DNA of 64,000 nucleotides from Papio anubis (GCF_008728515.1 NC_044996.1:107967467-108031466); one strand, 5' to 3'. Shown: positions 25,255 to 36,740, counted from the stretch's first letter. Made by a program: numbers and translations. Notes: generated from the sequence alone by a model not told the origin.

Positions 25255-25565
25255 CAGTAATCTGGTATCCATTGGGGATTGGTTCCAAGATTTCCACGGA
25301 TACCAAAATGCTCAAGTCCCTTATATAAAATGGCACAGTAGTTGCATATAACCTATGCATATCCTTCTGTACACTGTAAATCATCTCTAGATTACTTATA
25401 AAACCTAATACAATGTAAATGTTATGAAAATAGTTGTTATACTGTATTGTTTTATTTGCATTTTATTGTTGTATTCTTATTTTTTTGTTTTTTTCTCAAA
25501 TAACTTCAATCCACGGTTGGTTGAATCTATAAATGTGGAACCCACAGATATGGAGGCCTGATTAT
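25255..25565 (+). mobile_element. MER2-type (Tigger1-related) DNA transposon
   Basis: Terminal sequence CAGTAATCTGGTATCCATTGG, then GATACCAAAATGCTCAAGTC, a central TACTTATAAAACCTAATACAA block and the far end CCACGGTTGGTTGAATC...GGAGGCCTGATTA. Nearly complete non-autonomous element of about 310 bp, similar to the copy at 57852-58162. Confidence 0.85.
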
Positions 25566-26199
25566 ATTATAATATTTTGTGAGCCTATATATACACATTT
25601 GTAAAATCCTCACATTCTCTTTGTAAAAATGTTCTCTACTAGAATTTTACATATAGTTTTATTTATATATGCTGTTCATTTTTGAACCAGTATCTCATCT
25701 TGTCATCTCATGCTATTCTGGTGTTCCATGATGCATTATATTCCTTGTGTCAACAAAAACCACAAAGATAAAAACTCATCAGTCAAACGGGTGAGTTTCA
25801 CATAGGCCAGGTAAGCAGCAAAAGACCCTTTACTTTAGGCACCTTCCCTTGTGGACTGTGTAGCATAAGCTTCTGAACTGAATTGTTTTGTTACCTACTA
25901 TGGTCACTGCCAATCAGTATGGCTGCCTTTTGAATTACCGCAGACATGGACCACTGCTGCTCAGAGGATTTTCATCTTTGAGGCATTCCACCATCTGATA
26001 CACATGTATTTTAGCTGTTACCCTAAATGTTGATGAACAATGAGCCATTTCCCTTTGCCTTTCTGTCCAGTCCCTCATGATATGTGAACACTGCAGATAT
26101 TAAAAAATAATTTCTTCTATACCTCTCACAGCAACAGACAGCTCTTAAGTTTTTAATTGACTTACACACTATTGATGATTAAGATATTCAGAATATGGT
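25566..26199. other. Intronic sequence with no recognised repeat
   Basis: About 630 bp between the MER2-type element and a MIR. Nothing recognised. Confidence 0.5.
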
Positions 26200-26435
26200 T
26201 TATTGGAAGAAAAAAACTGGATGTGACATAAGAAGACCTAGATTCGCATTTTGGCTCTCCATTAGTAGTCTGTGGATTATAGATAAGACTTTTTCTCATG
26301 AGCCTCAGTTTTATAACACATAAAATGAGGATAATAATTCCTATTTACATCATAGGGTTGTCTTGCAACTCAAGATAATGTAGAGGGAGTATCTGTGAGT
26401 TATAAAGTGCTCTACAGAAATGTGTTAATATCAGA
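26200..26435 (+). repeat. MIR
   Basis: Long MIR: AAGACCTAGATTCGCATTTTGG, GAGCCTCAGTTTTATAAC, AAATGAGGATAATAATTCC and TATAAAGTGCTCTACAGAAATG. Near full length. Confidence 0.85.
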
Positions 26436-27193
26436 ATAATTACAGATTCTTAAGAGTCCCAAAGACTAAGCCCTGTTTAAGAATTCATACATAGTAAATG
26501 GGATTTCAGTGTCACACACAATGGACACTGGTAGTAGTAGGCTAATAAAAAATTAAATATACAAGGCTGTTCTCATCTTCCCCACCTGAAGATTTAAATT
26601 TTGTTTATAATCCTTCATGTCACATAAACGAATGATTCTTCTAACACATATGTACAAATAACTTCTTCATCTAGTATCAAAGAATGCTAAAAGAAATTCA
26701 CCTCAGTTTTAATTTCTCACCTAAACTGTACAGTTATCCAACCGTGTTTTTTGTTTTCATGCATCCTTAATTTATGTAACGAGGCTAGTGCCATATCTTT
26801 GCAATATTTTTCCTCTGTGTCCCTCTGCATGATACATTGGGCTACGTTTGTGAGAATCTTTGCCAAATGCAGGGAAAATTTCATTGTACAGTGCCAGAAA
26901 AGAGAAAAATGAGCATACAGTAGCATCTTTTTCTCCCCAATAACAGTGTCAGCAATTAACAAATGTAATCAGGCAAACTAAGCAAAGCTTAGAGAGTAAA
27001 GGATAGAGTCTCTTTGAGATTCAGGATATTACAAATGCTTTCAAAGTGGTCAACACAGTGAAAATGCTATCACAAGCTTCTGTATTTGTAAAAGCAGCAT
27101 TCTTTGAAGCACTTCCCTTATCTCATCACCAGCTTGGAAACATGCCTATCTTTGCAGATTACATTACCATGCCCTGTTCTTTAGCAAGAACTA
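26436..27193. other. Intronic sequence with no recognised repeat
   Basis: About 760 bp. No exon or named repeat seen. Confidence 0.5.
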
Positions 27194-27618
27194 CAGTTGA
27201 CTCTTGAACAACACATATTTGAACTGCACAGGTTAATTTATACGCAAATTTTCTGCAGTCTCTGCCACTCCTAAGACATTAAGACCAATTCCTCTTCTTC
27301 CTCCACTGATTCCATGTGAAGATGACAAAAATGAAGACCTTTATGATGATCTACTTCCACTTAATAGTAAATACATTTTCTCTTCCTTATGATTTTCTTA
27401 ATATTTTCTATTCTCTAGTGTATTTTATTATAAGAATACTGTATGTGATACACACAGCATATAAAGTATGTGTTAATTGTTTATGTTATTGGTAAGGCTT
27501 TCAGTCAACAGTAGGCTAGTAGTAGTTAAGTTTTGGAGGCATCAAAAATTATACATGAATTTTTGATTACGCAACAGAGTCAGCATCCCTAGCCCCCACA
27601 TTGTTCAAAGGTCAACTA
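27194..27618 (+). mobile_element. Tigger-family DNA transposon, short internally deleted copy
   Basis: Starts CAGTTGACTCTTGAAC and ends GTTCAAAGGTCAACTA, which are inverted termini flanked by TA on both sides (27192 and 27619). The interior includes CTTTATGATGATCTACTTCC, the acidic 3' end of the old transposase, and TTATTGGTAAGGCTTTCAGTC. Not coding. Confidence 0.8.
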
Positions 27619-27868
27619 TATACTAATTGCCTGACCATTTGAACAAAAAGTTGCTGAGACACCTTCTAAACTAAGAACCTAATAGTCCCTTTGCTAGTGA
27701 CCTGATGAGCAGTCTAAAAATGAATAGAGGAAATAAGAAAGAATGGGTTTCCTTGTCTCAGTGCAGCTCTCCCCTCTATATGGCTATGGCAGTATCCAAC
27801 AACCACAGCATTCTCCAAATCCACTTGAAGCTTTTGGGATTGGGTGAGGACCAAACATGATGTGCTAA

Positions 27869-28495
27869 TGTTATAGGAGTTACTAAGAAATTATTTTAGG
27901 CAGATAGATAGGAAAAGGGGTCCTTGGGAAGTTTTTCTTTCTTTTAAAGCAGCTCCAGAAATGTTTCTTGTCTAGCAGGAAAGCCCAGGCTCTTAAGAGT
28001 TGGGCCAGCAAGCTTTGATATGCAAATGCAGGCCATTGGAAACTGGGTCCACACAAACATGGCCATTCCCACCATCTTCTTCCCCTTGCCCCAACATGTT
28101 CCTGGCAACATGGCCGTCCCCACATATCCCCACGTGTGTAGAACATCACAGCGCCCTACATTTGCACATTAAAAAGCTAGGGTGGGAGGGCCAGTTTTCT
28201 CACAGGCTATGTGAATGACATACCTGGTCAAACCAATCCCCTGAGCCCTATGCAAATCAGACACTGCCTCCTCCAGTCTCCTCATATAACTGGCTGTTTT
28301 CCACCACACTCCAGGTTTCCTCTCTCAGCTGGGAGCCCCTCTCCCTCTGTCTCTGTAGGCGGGAGCTTCTTCCTTCTTTGTTGCCTATTAAACTCTCCAC
28401 TACTTAAAACCACTCCACGTGTGTCTGTGTCGTTTTATCTAACTCGGCGTGAGACTAAGGACCCTGGAGTTCCCCCAGCCATTGGAGCTGTATCA
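27869..28495 (+). mobile_element. Solo LTR of a class I endogenous retrovirus (family not identified)
   Basis: Starts TGTTATAGGAG and ends TGTATCA, with possible 4-bp flanks CTAA/CTAC. Inside are two ATGCAAAT-type octamers (about 28020 and 28251), a TATAAC box-like element at about 28286 and an ATTAAA signal near 28388, then CTGTGTCGTTTTATCTAACTC in the presumed R/U5 end. No adjoining viral genes. Confidence 0.7.
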
Positions 28496-28959
28496 CTACT
28501 CTGGAAGCTTCCACTGACAGCTGATTTGCGGGCAGGCCGTGGCACAGATTAGTCCCAGAATTCTGAATAGTGTTTAAAAATTTTATTTAGTTTTAAAAAT
28601 TCCAAACCATCAGAGATTGCCATCTTTTGTGAAGATTTGGAAAGAACCAGAATAGCTAGGCCTAATCAATTTCCAAGGGAAGCTCTGGAGAAAACAGGAA
28701 CAAAAGCTGATTCAGCAAGATTCAAGAAGATATTTTCCGTGATTGATCCATAATCCTTGGAGCTTCCTACCAGGGCCCATACAAGGGTGGGGCAAGCAAA
28801 ATGCAACAGAAGGAGGAACTCTCAGTTGCTTATATGACTCAAGTCCCAGTCATGCTGCCTACAGAAGCATCTGGTCAAATAACTTCATTTTTACCCATTA
28901 AAAAAACAATGAAGATATAGTTAGTCAGTAAGGACAGTAATGGGCAGATACCACTGCTG
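28496..28959. other. Intronic sequence with no recognised repeat
   Basis: About 460 bp between the LTR and a MIR. Nothing recognised. Confidence 0.5.
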
Positions 28960-29190
28960 TATTCCATTACACTTTAGAACTCTCAAAACACTTTTACATG
29001 TATTATCACATTATGCCAACCACAACTTTCTGAGGCTAGAAGTGCAGAATGTATTAATCCCACGTCAGGGATGAACAAACAAGTTTAGGGAGTTTCTAGG
29101 ATTTGATCAAGGTAGTAGAGGTAGAGCTTGAATTCAGGTCTTTTGTATCCAGTATTCTTCTCACTATACACACCAAATCTTCCTCTGAGG
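28960..29190 (+). repeat. MIR
   Basis: Diverged MIR with ACTCTCAAAACACTTTTACATG, AATCCCACGTCAGGGATGAAC and GTAGAGGTAGAGCTTGAATTC. Confidence 0.75.
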
Positions 29191-29243
29191 TCCTTCATAG
29201 CATTCTAATTTTATGATTGTGAAAATTAATAAAATTTAAAAGC

Positions 29244-29770
29244 TGTTGGAGCCCCCCAAAACACTTTAAGCCTTGGGAGAGATGTGACTGTGGTTTCAGT
29301 CACATAACATATTTTGCAATTCTGCTTCTCAGGTTATAGTTTAACACTCTTCCTCATTGCTGTTGTTTTGTAAATGAATAGCAAAGACCAGAGGCCAGAC
29401 CTCCCCCTTTCAGTCACTGATCTTTGCTACTCTTCCTTTATTATCCTGTACCTAACTCAGACCAGATGGTGCCCCAAACAGAGACCCCATGACAATCACA
29501 TCTTCATTGTGGAATGTTAAATATACCTTTCCTGAAAGAAAAGGACCACCTGGATCAATCAGGTCATTGTAACTATGCAGTAAGCCTTACATAGAAAGAT
29601 GTTAAAATTCTGTTAAAATATCCTAAACTTTGTCTATTCAAGTGATCCCCAAACTTCTACAATTGGAAACAGTGATTTCCATTCTTTGGAATCAGTGCTT
29701 TCCAGATGAGTCCATCCTCAACCTTTGCACTCGAATAAACTCTTTAAACTAGATTCTGACCCTTTTGATT
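29244..29770 (+). mobile_element. Old retroviral LTR (LTR33-like), putative
   Basis: Begins TGTTGGAGCCCCCCAAAAC and contains a GAATAAACTC polyadenylation-like signal near 29732. The 3' boundary is uncertain and no target duplication is clear. The family name is from memory. Confidence 0.5.
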
Positions 29771-29949
29771 ATTTTAGGTTGCCATGATATACATTAATTA
29801 GAATTATTTATGAAGTCCCTCTTGTGGCTGCTTAATATTAACAAGGAAATGAACTTAAATTTATCTGTTGTCCACTGCCCATAAGCAGCCTTATGAGAAG
29901 GCAAAAATAAACAAAAGGAATTCATCTAATGGTTCGTAATGCTGGGCTT

Positions 29950-29971
29950 TAAAAAAAAAAAAAAAAAAAAA
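29950..29971 (+). repeat. Poly-A tract
   Basis: A run of more than 20 A residues after GGGCTTT, with no adjoining retroposon that I recognise. Confidence 0.8.
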
Positions 29972-30097
29972 ATTACAGATCAGCCTCACAGATGATTATT
30001 TTTACTACTTTCATTGGCTGCATAGTAGACTCTTTATTTTATGTTACTAGCATGAAAACAGAAAAAAGTTGTAAAGAAGCTGGGTTTGGGGAAGATC

Positions 30098-30212
30098 TAT
30101 ATATCGAGTATATCTATATACACACTATATATTATAGTATATATATCTATATATATACACTAATACATATATACACACTATATATTAGTGTGTATATATA
30201 ATATATATGTGG
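30098..30212. repeat. AT-rich dinucleotide tract with a 13-bp palindrome
   Basis: TATATC/TATACAC-rich low-complexity block, about 170 bp from the start-codon exon on its intronic (downstream) side. Arms at 30168-30180 and 30186-30198 (TATATACACACTA and its complement) are perfect around a 5-nt spacer. Confidence 0.9.
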
Positions 30213-30378
30213 TTGATGGTCTTTCTCTGCAAAGCCCTGCTTCAGACAAAAACTTTTTAACACTAACAAGAAATACAATTTAGGTGTCCACAAATATACT
30301 ATGAGTTAGAAATTTAATTTCCTGACTATAATAGCTACAGAGACAGTCTAAATTACTTAAAAGGGAAGAGAAACTTAC

Positions 30379-30429
30379 CCCTCCCCATGTTTTCTTGTGG
30401 TTTCTGGCAGGTCCCTGGATGACGATTCC
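30379..30429 (-). CDS. PRRG1: PRRG1 start-codon exon (5' leader plus first 10 coding bases)
   Basis: On the minus strand a pyrimidine-rich tract ending TTTTGTACAG is followed by a 51-bp exon and the donor GTAAGT at 30378-30373. The ATG is at 30388-30386. The coding part is ATG GGG AGG G (Met-Gly-Arg plus one base). Spliced to the exon at 10514 it gives MGRVFLTGEK, the PRRG1 amino terminus, with the phase 1 intron matching on both sides. The start has A at -3 and G at +4, a favourable Kozak context. The 41 nt before the ATG contain no other ATG and no in-frame stop. The coding part is too short to stand out as an ORF, so the call rests on both splice sites, phase agreement and the recognised N terminus. 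Some PRRG1 transcripts may use other leader exons. Confidence 0.88.
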
Positions 30430-31412
30430 CTGTACAAAACAGAGCACATACACACAGTCAGATTGACAGAGGCTGAGTGGTTACATCAGATAAGCTCCAG
30501 TACAGCTGATGTGGTCAATGTGAGCATTTCATTTCAGTACATTCCAATCTTTCTCCCTTACATAAATGTTTTCTCCCTCACAAACAGATAATCTAACCTC
30601 AGAGGACAGAAGCACAATATTCTGGAAGCAGGGGCTCTATATCAACTAACTATGACCTTCTTTATCTGGTACTAGTTTCTGTCCGTGCCAAGTAACAATC
30701 CCCAAATTGGTCACACACTTATCTCTTCAGAAAACAGCAATATCAACACAAATGGCAGACAAAAATCCCAAAAGGCCCAAAGTTAATAACCAGGCCAGCA
30801 AGTTACTAGCTCTCCTGTCTCTGGCTTCCCTTCAATATCATTCTGTGACAAATTCAATAGCCTTTATAGCGTAACATTTTCCCAAATGGTGTAAAACAAC
30901 AGCATCCCTAATCAAATTAGCCCTGAGGCAAAGCAGCCCACAGAGTTATTTCCAATAAACAGTATGAATCAATGACCATAAACTACTGACAACAGAAACT
31001 TTGGAGAAACAAAAAACATACACTGCAATTACAGAGAAAGGGTATACACAGGGGAACAGAAATTGTTTCCAAAAGATGGAAAAAAAACCCCTCATACATA
31101 CACAGAAACCAATTCATATCATAATGCTTCATATTCTCACAGGGTTCAATCATAGAGCTATCATGCATTTATTATTCACTTATCATGTTCCCAATATGAA
31201 ACTAAGCACCTGAAAGGTAAAGCTATAAGAGATAAACTATCAGTCCATTAAGGAATCTATAACCTACTTGAAGTTAAACAGAGACCATTGAGGAATAAAT
31301 ATTAGACTGAGACCTGATAACCAACTGTGTGACACCTGATCAATCATTTTCTATCATAAATTCTTTGCAAAAGGAGGAGGCTCAACTATATGAGTTTTCC
31401 CAAATTATTCTC
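30430..31412. other. Intronic sequence upstream of the start-codon exon
   Basis: About 1 kb with no strongly recognised transposon, possibly a weak L2 fragment at about 31180-31290. No promoter-like CpG density. Confidence 0.5.
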
Positions 31413-31417
31413 CACAG

Positions 31418-31865
31418 TGTCAGGCCTCTGAGCCCAAGCCAAGCCATCGCATCCCCTGTGACTTGCACATATATACCCAGATGGCCTGAAGTAACTGAAG
31501 AATCACAAAAGAAGTGAAAAGGCCCTGCCCCGCCTTAACTGATGACATTCCACCACAAAAGAAGTGAAAATGGCCTGTTCCTGCCCTTAAGTGATGACAT
31601 TACCTTGTGAAAGTCCTTTTCCTGGCTCATCCTGGCTCAAAAAGCTCCCCCACTGAGCACCTTGTGACCCCCACTCCTGCCCGCCAGAGAACCCCCCTTT
31701 GACTGTAATTTTCCTTTACCTACCCAAATCCTATAAAACGGCCCCACCCTTATCTCCCTTCCCTGACTCTTTTCGGACTCAGCCCACCTGCACCCAGGTG
31801 ATTAAAAAGCTTTATTGCTCACACAAAGCCTGTTTGGTGGTCTCTTCACATGGACGCGCATGACA
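31418..31865 (+). mobile_element. Solo LTR7 (HERV-H family)
   Basis: Complete LTR of 448 bp from TGTCAGGCCTCTGAGCCC to GACGCGCATGACA, flanked by 5-bp direct repeats CACAG (31413-31417) and CACGG (31866-31870) that differ at one base. A TATAAAA box is at about 31732 and an ATTAAA polyadenylation-like signal at about 31802. It reads along the plus strand, opposite to PRRG1, and starts about 1 kb upstream of the gene's ATG exon. No HERV-H internal sequence is present, so it is a recombined solo LTR. LTR7 copies can drive transcription in pluripotent cells; activity here is not shown by sequence. Confidence 0.92.
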
Positions 31866-31870
31866 CACGG

Positions 31871-33380
31871 TATGTTAAAAAGTGTGTTATTCAAAAACAG
31901 GGCTCTCTGATCTGGTAATAGGGCAGAAACTAGTCCCAGATAAAGAAGGTCATAGTAAGTTGAAATAGAGCCCATGCTTCCAATGTAGGAAATACTGACT
32001 TAATTTAATCAGGTTTCTTTATTATAAGACTTTTCAGAGCCTTTAAAATGCTACTGAGCAATGGGACAGAAGTACAGTCTCAAAGTATTTAGCTATATAG
32101 TCCTTTCTGTAAGCAACGGGCATTTCTCAGGAGTCTTGTTCTTTGGCGCTCATTTTGGAAAACTGGACAAGATAACTGCTAAAGTTTCTTGCAGCTCTGA
32201 AATTCTGTTATTTTCTAACAACGCATTAATCATATGGAACAAAATTAGCATAAAGTGAATCAAGAAAGACGTCAAGGGGGCTGGATTCTCCGATAATTTT
32301 GGAGTTGAAAGGAACTTTAGAAATCATCTAATGACTTCTCATCAACGCATCTTTTTTGAAAGCAGCAGACAGCCCTCAAAAAATTTTATGGGTTAGGGTG
32401 GAACTCTTCAGGCAGAATTGGTGTGGTGGGTTGTAGTCTCACCCATTGAGATTTTTTTCTGGAGGTGACCTGGACATACCTCATCAGAAACCTAGCACTA
32501 TAGGAAGCACAATTTGAAATCCAGTGACTCCTGACCCTTCAGATAAAGCTAGTCTGGGAAACCTTTAGGGAAGTGTTAGAACTCATACCTTTTCACAGGA
32601 AGGTTCTCACCCTTCCCAAGTATCATCTCAACTGTAACCGTAACCCATTCAAATCACATAAATGAAATAATCATTATGTCAACATAACTATAAAACCATC
32701 CTTACACCAGGAAATACCAAAAGAAAGTTAATATACTAAAATGTAATCCATGTACAAATGAGAAGCCATGAAAGAGTTAAGCAGGGCAGTGATATAGCTA
32801 AATTGGGATTTTAAGAAGACACTTCTGGCAGCAGTAGGGAAAGGAGATTTGAGGTATGAGAGTGGCTTGACCAGGGACAGTGATATCAGAGATGCTAGGT
32901 AAATCTGGCAGGACTTCTTGTATTTTATTTCTTGTTTATTCTTTAATATTTAATAAAGTCTTTTAGAAAAGAATCAAGCCTATTTCAGTTGTGTTAGGAG
33001 AAACCACAAAGGAAAGGGCTGTCAGGCCTGGGCCAGGATTTTCAAAGAGGAATTGCCGCTCCAGAGGTCAGCATGGTGGAAACAACAAGCATCATTGGAG
33101 GCAGCTATCTTCCAGGGGAAGATAAAACCAAGGAGGCAAAAATCAATACTACATGTCAGCCACCTCATCTAGCGTTTCAGTAATAAACCTCCAAAGATCA
33201 GCATCTTATTTTAAATAAGACAATTTTCTTACAGAGATAAAAGGCTCAAGGCCTACTACCCATATCACCTCAAACCGCAAACTCCCCCAGGCCCAGGTTA
33301 CCTCCTTGCTTCTTCTGATGTCATGATCTTTCCATTCTGATCCTCTGCTGTTCTAGTCTCTGGTCTCTTCTTTCAGCTAG
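31871..33380. other. Intronic sequence with no confidently named repeat
   Basis: About 1.5 kb. A weak MIR-like phrase (TTGAAAGGAACTTTAGAAATC) occurs at about 32303. No exon support. Confidence 0.5.
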
Positions 33381-33457
33381 TGTGTGTGTGTGTGTGTGTG
33401 TGTCTGTGTGTGTGTGTGTGTGTCTGTGTGTGTGTGTCTGTGTGTGTGTGTGTGTGT
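33381..33457 (+). repeat. (TG)n microsatellite with CT interruptions
   Basis: About 77 bp of TG units interrupted by TC at three points. Likely polymorphic. Confidence 0.95.
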
Positions 33458-34436
33458 TAGTTTTTAATACTTCTCTAAGCAGCAGTATTTATTTATCTTG
33501 ATTCTCAGTCAGGTCCCCATCCCAAACTAAACGTTACTTCTAAAATAACGGCAATACACTTAAAAACAATAACAACAAAGTAGTTTTTAGCCAGACATTA
33601 GAAAATCAAATAATCTTTGTTCCATGGATTAACCCACCCTGGCATTACACGCCCTCTACAACCAGATTCCACTTTCCTTAATAGCTATACTACAGTCCAG
33701 CCAAACCAGCCTCTAGTCATCCCTTAAATATGTTTTGAACTGGTCCAACTCTTTGCCTCTACTCTTTTCCTCCGTATTATCTACTACAAAAATTCCATTC
33801 ATCCTTCAATATCAATAGTGATACTTTCCCTCATTACCTGAGTAGAAAGTAATTTCTTTTTCCTTTGAACTCTCATAATGCTACCTCATCCAGATGTTAA
33901 TATCTTATAGTGTCTATCAGACTAATTCTCAAAGGGTAAGCAATTTGTCATCAACACCTGTATCTAGCCTGTGCAAGGCACTAGATCATTCCCAAAGAGG
34001 ATTCTAGTGGTGCACACAAACCAGACTTAGGGGAAGTTCATTTGTGCTTAAGTTTCCCTAGTATAAATGAGTGCTTCAAACTCCAGTAATTCACATACCA
34101 CCTTAATCAATTTGATGAGTTGTGCTTAATGTATCTGTTGTGTACAGTTACTTAATGTTTCCTTCCATTAAGTTACTTTTTAACTTCAGTATCCACTTTA
34201 GCGCTGTCCTATAAAATACTACACAAAAACATGGGTTTGTCGTGTTCTATATTTTCTAATGTATATAAAATACATAACTCTTAAGGTTATAGAAACGTTT
34301 CCAGGTCATACCTAGATATTCAAAGCATATCACAAGTGGTACATTTTGTGGAAGACTGTTCTTTCCTGTCTTCAGTCAATCCAAAAATATTTGGTGAGTG
34401 TCTTTTATTTGCCATATGCTATTTTATTCTTCAGAG
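33458..34436. other. Intronic sequence with no recognised repeat
   Basis: About 1 kb AT-rich sequence. Nothing recognised. Confidence 0.5.
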
Positions 34437-34650
34437 TAGTGGTTCTCAAATGGAGGCAATTTTCCCCCGAGGGGGCATTTATCAATGTCTAGAGGTATTT
34501 TTGTTTGTCACAACTGGAGACGGGTGCTGCTGACATCTAGTAGGTTGGGGCCAGGAACTGCTAAACATCCTACAAATGCATGGAACAGTCCCCTACAAAA
34601 AAGAATTAACCAGTCCAAAATGTCAATAGTGTCAAAGTTAAAAAACCCTG
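34437..34650 (+). mobile_element. MER20 (hAT-Charlie) DNA transposon
   Basis: AGTGGTTCTCAAATGGAGGC at the left end, TTTGTTTGTCACAACTGGAG and CTAAACATCCTACAAATGC in the core, and GTCAAAGTTAAAAAACCCTG at the right end. These are the MER20 landmarks. Complete at about 214 bp. Confidence 0.88.
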
Positions 34651-34758
34651 CCTTAGAGAAAAAATTGGCAAACAAGAGAGACAAATTCTCTTTTTTTTTT
34701 TTTTTTTTTGAGTTTACAATTCAGTAACAATGTTATACATGATACTCTCTTTCAGTAT

Positions 34759-35111
34759 TGTATTAGTCTCTTCTCATATTGCTGATAAAGACATACCTGA
34801 GACTGGGAAATTTACAAAAGAGGTTTAACGGACTTATGGTTGCATGTGACTGGGGAAGCCTCACAATCGTGGCAGAAGGCAAGGAGGAGCAAGTCACGTC
34901 TTACATGGATGGCAGCAGGCAAAAAGAGAAAGCTTGTGTAGGGAAACTCCCCGTTATAAAACCATCAGATCTCATGAGACTTACTCTCTATCACAAGAAC
35001 AGCACGAGAAAGACCTGCCCTCCATGATTCAATTACCTCCCACTGTGTCCCTCCCATGACACATGGGAATTCAAGATGAGATTTGGGTGGGGACACAGCC
35101 AAACCATATCA
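34759..35111 (-). mobile_element. Solo THE1/MST-type LTR (MaLR), antisense
   Basis: 353-bp LTR reading TGATATGGTTTGG... on the minus strand, with perfect 5-bp flanking repeats AGTAT at 34754-34758 and 35112-35116. No internal region. The length fits THE1 LTRs. Confidence 0.92.
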
Positions 35112-35256
35112 AGTATATATTCAAGTAAGAGTCAACAATCTACAGTTTTCAGGATTTCTTCTCTGTGTGCATTTCTTGTACATGGAAGTCATATTGGCAC
35201 TGAACAGATTTCCAGTACCACAGCTTTAAAAATTGTAAGTGAAGACTTGATTGATC

Positions 35257-35560
35257 TTTTTTTTTTTTTTTTTTTTTTTGAGACGGAGTCTCGCTCTGTC
35301 ACCCAGGCTGGAGTGCAGTGGCCGGATCTCCGCTCACTGCAAGCTCCGCCTCCCGGGTTTACGCCATTCTCCTGCCTCAGCCTCCCGAGTAGCTGGGACT
35401 ACAGGCGCCCGCCACCTCGCCCGGCTAAGTTTTTGTATTTTTAGTAGAGACGGGGTTTCACTGTGTTAGCCAGGATGGTCTCGATCTCCTGACCTCGTGA
35501 TCCGCCCGTCTCGGCCTCCCAAAGTGCTGGGATTACAGGCTTGAGCCACCGCGCCCGGCC
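35257..35560 (-). mobile_element. AluY, Old World monkey type, antisense
   Basis: Antisense young Alu with CAGTGGCCGGATCTC and GGCTTGAGCC, the complements of the OWM-type marks. Flanks ACTTGATTGATCTT and ACTTTATTGATCTT form a 14-bp target duplication with one difference. It creates the tail of a chimeric 122-codon open frame, which is not a gene. Confidence 0.94.
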
Positions 35561-36144
35561 AACTTTATTGATCTTTATACTGTTCATACAGTTTAGAAAT
35601 GACAACTTAACAATGCAGAAATGCAGTGTTCAGTACAGTACTTAGGTAGAGCAAGCTAATATCCACATTATTAGGACCCCAGCATCACTAAAACTGTCAA
35701 AGAACTACATACAGAAGTATGCATCCCCAAATACAGGCTGAAGATTGCAAAGTGGACACTATGTTTTAGATGGAGATCCAGACTGACTTTATATCAATGT
35801 CCTGGGAGCTGCTATCATTTCAGTTCAGAAAACACCAAACAAAATACCACTGTATAATATACAGTTGTTTGAATGTTGATTGAATAATTACTATGTTATA
35901 ATATACTAGGGAAAATGTTAGGTTCTTTTATATATTACTTATCTTATTAGACACTAAAATTTCCTTAATTTGGGACAATAATAGAATCTGTATCATATTT
36001 TATCTACCTTTTGGAAAGTATATCTTTTTTGAGAACCATATCAGGTTTGTCTCCTGTTGATTTTTCAATCTGAATTTTTTTTACTATAGTCTTCCTTAAT
36101 TGTATATATTTAAGGTGCATAACTTGATGTTTTCATATCCTTAT
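35561..36144. other. Intronic sequence with no recognised repeat
   Basis: About 580 bp between two antisense Alus. Nothing recognised. Confidence 0.5.
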
Positions 36145-36437
36145 CTTTTTTTTTTTTTTTTTTTTTTTTTTTGAGATGGAGTCTCACTGTGTGACCTGGG
36201 CAATCTCAACTCACTACAACCTCCGCCTCCCGGGTTCAAGCGATTCTCCTGCCTCAGCCTCCTGAGTAGCTGGGATTATATGCACCCATCTCTACACCCA
36301 GCTATTTTTTTGCATTTTTAGTAGAGACGGGGTTTTCACCATGTTGGACAGGCTGGTCTCGACCTCCTGACCTCGTGATTCGCCCGCCTTGGCCTCCCAA
36401 AGTGCTGGGATTACAGGAGTCAGCCACTGTGCCCAGC
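36145..36437 (-). mobile_element. Alu (S), antisense
   Basis: GAGATGGAGTCTCACTGTGTG to CACTGTGCCCAGC with a long T tract at 36147-36172. Flanks ATATCCTTATCTT and ATATACTTATCTT are the target duplication. Confidence 0.92.
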
Positions 36438-36527
36438 CCTGATATACTTATCTTAATAGACACGTACAAGCATGACCTTTTAAATAATGACACGTTATAT
36501 ACATCCCAACAAAGAGTTCCAACAACA

Positions 36528-36740
36528 GGTAAGAGCATGGGCTTTGCTATCATACGTATGTGGGCTTGAGGTCTGGTCTGCCAATTACCATCTATCTGAT
36601 CTTGGGAAAGTTATTTAGCCTCTTTAAGACTTAGTTTGTTCAACCATAATGGGGTTATTAATAGTAGCTCTAATTTCACAGGCTTTGAAGGAGGATTAAA
36701 CAACAATTTTAATAGTTATTAATAACAGTAAGCAGGACCT
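36528..36740 (+). repeat. MIR
   Basis: AAGAGCATGGGCTTTGCTATC, GATCTTGGGAAAGTTATTTAGCC and AGACTTAGTTTGTTC show a fairly complete MIR. Confidence 0.82.

Larger units (their letters stand above)
10515..30378 (-). other. PRRG1: PRRG1 intron between start-codon exon and Gla exon
   Basis: This 19,864-bp phase 1 intron is bounded by GTAAGT at 30378-30373 and TTTTTAG at 10521-10515 (minus strand). It is filled with repeats that are listed separately. I found no further exon with convincing splice sites and coding content inside it. Both boundaries follow the GT-AG rule. Confidence 0.85.

Noticed and set aside
35076..35444. 122-codon plus-strand open frame
   Set aside because: The second half is translated antisense Alu through a poly-T (phenylalanine run), and the first half is MaLR LTR edge. 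A common false ORF type.
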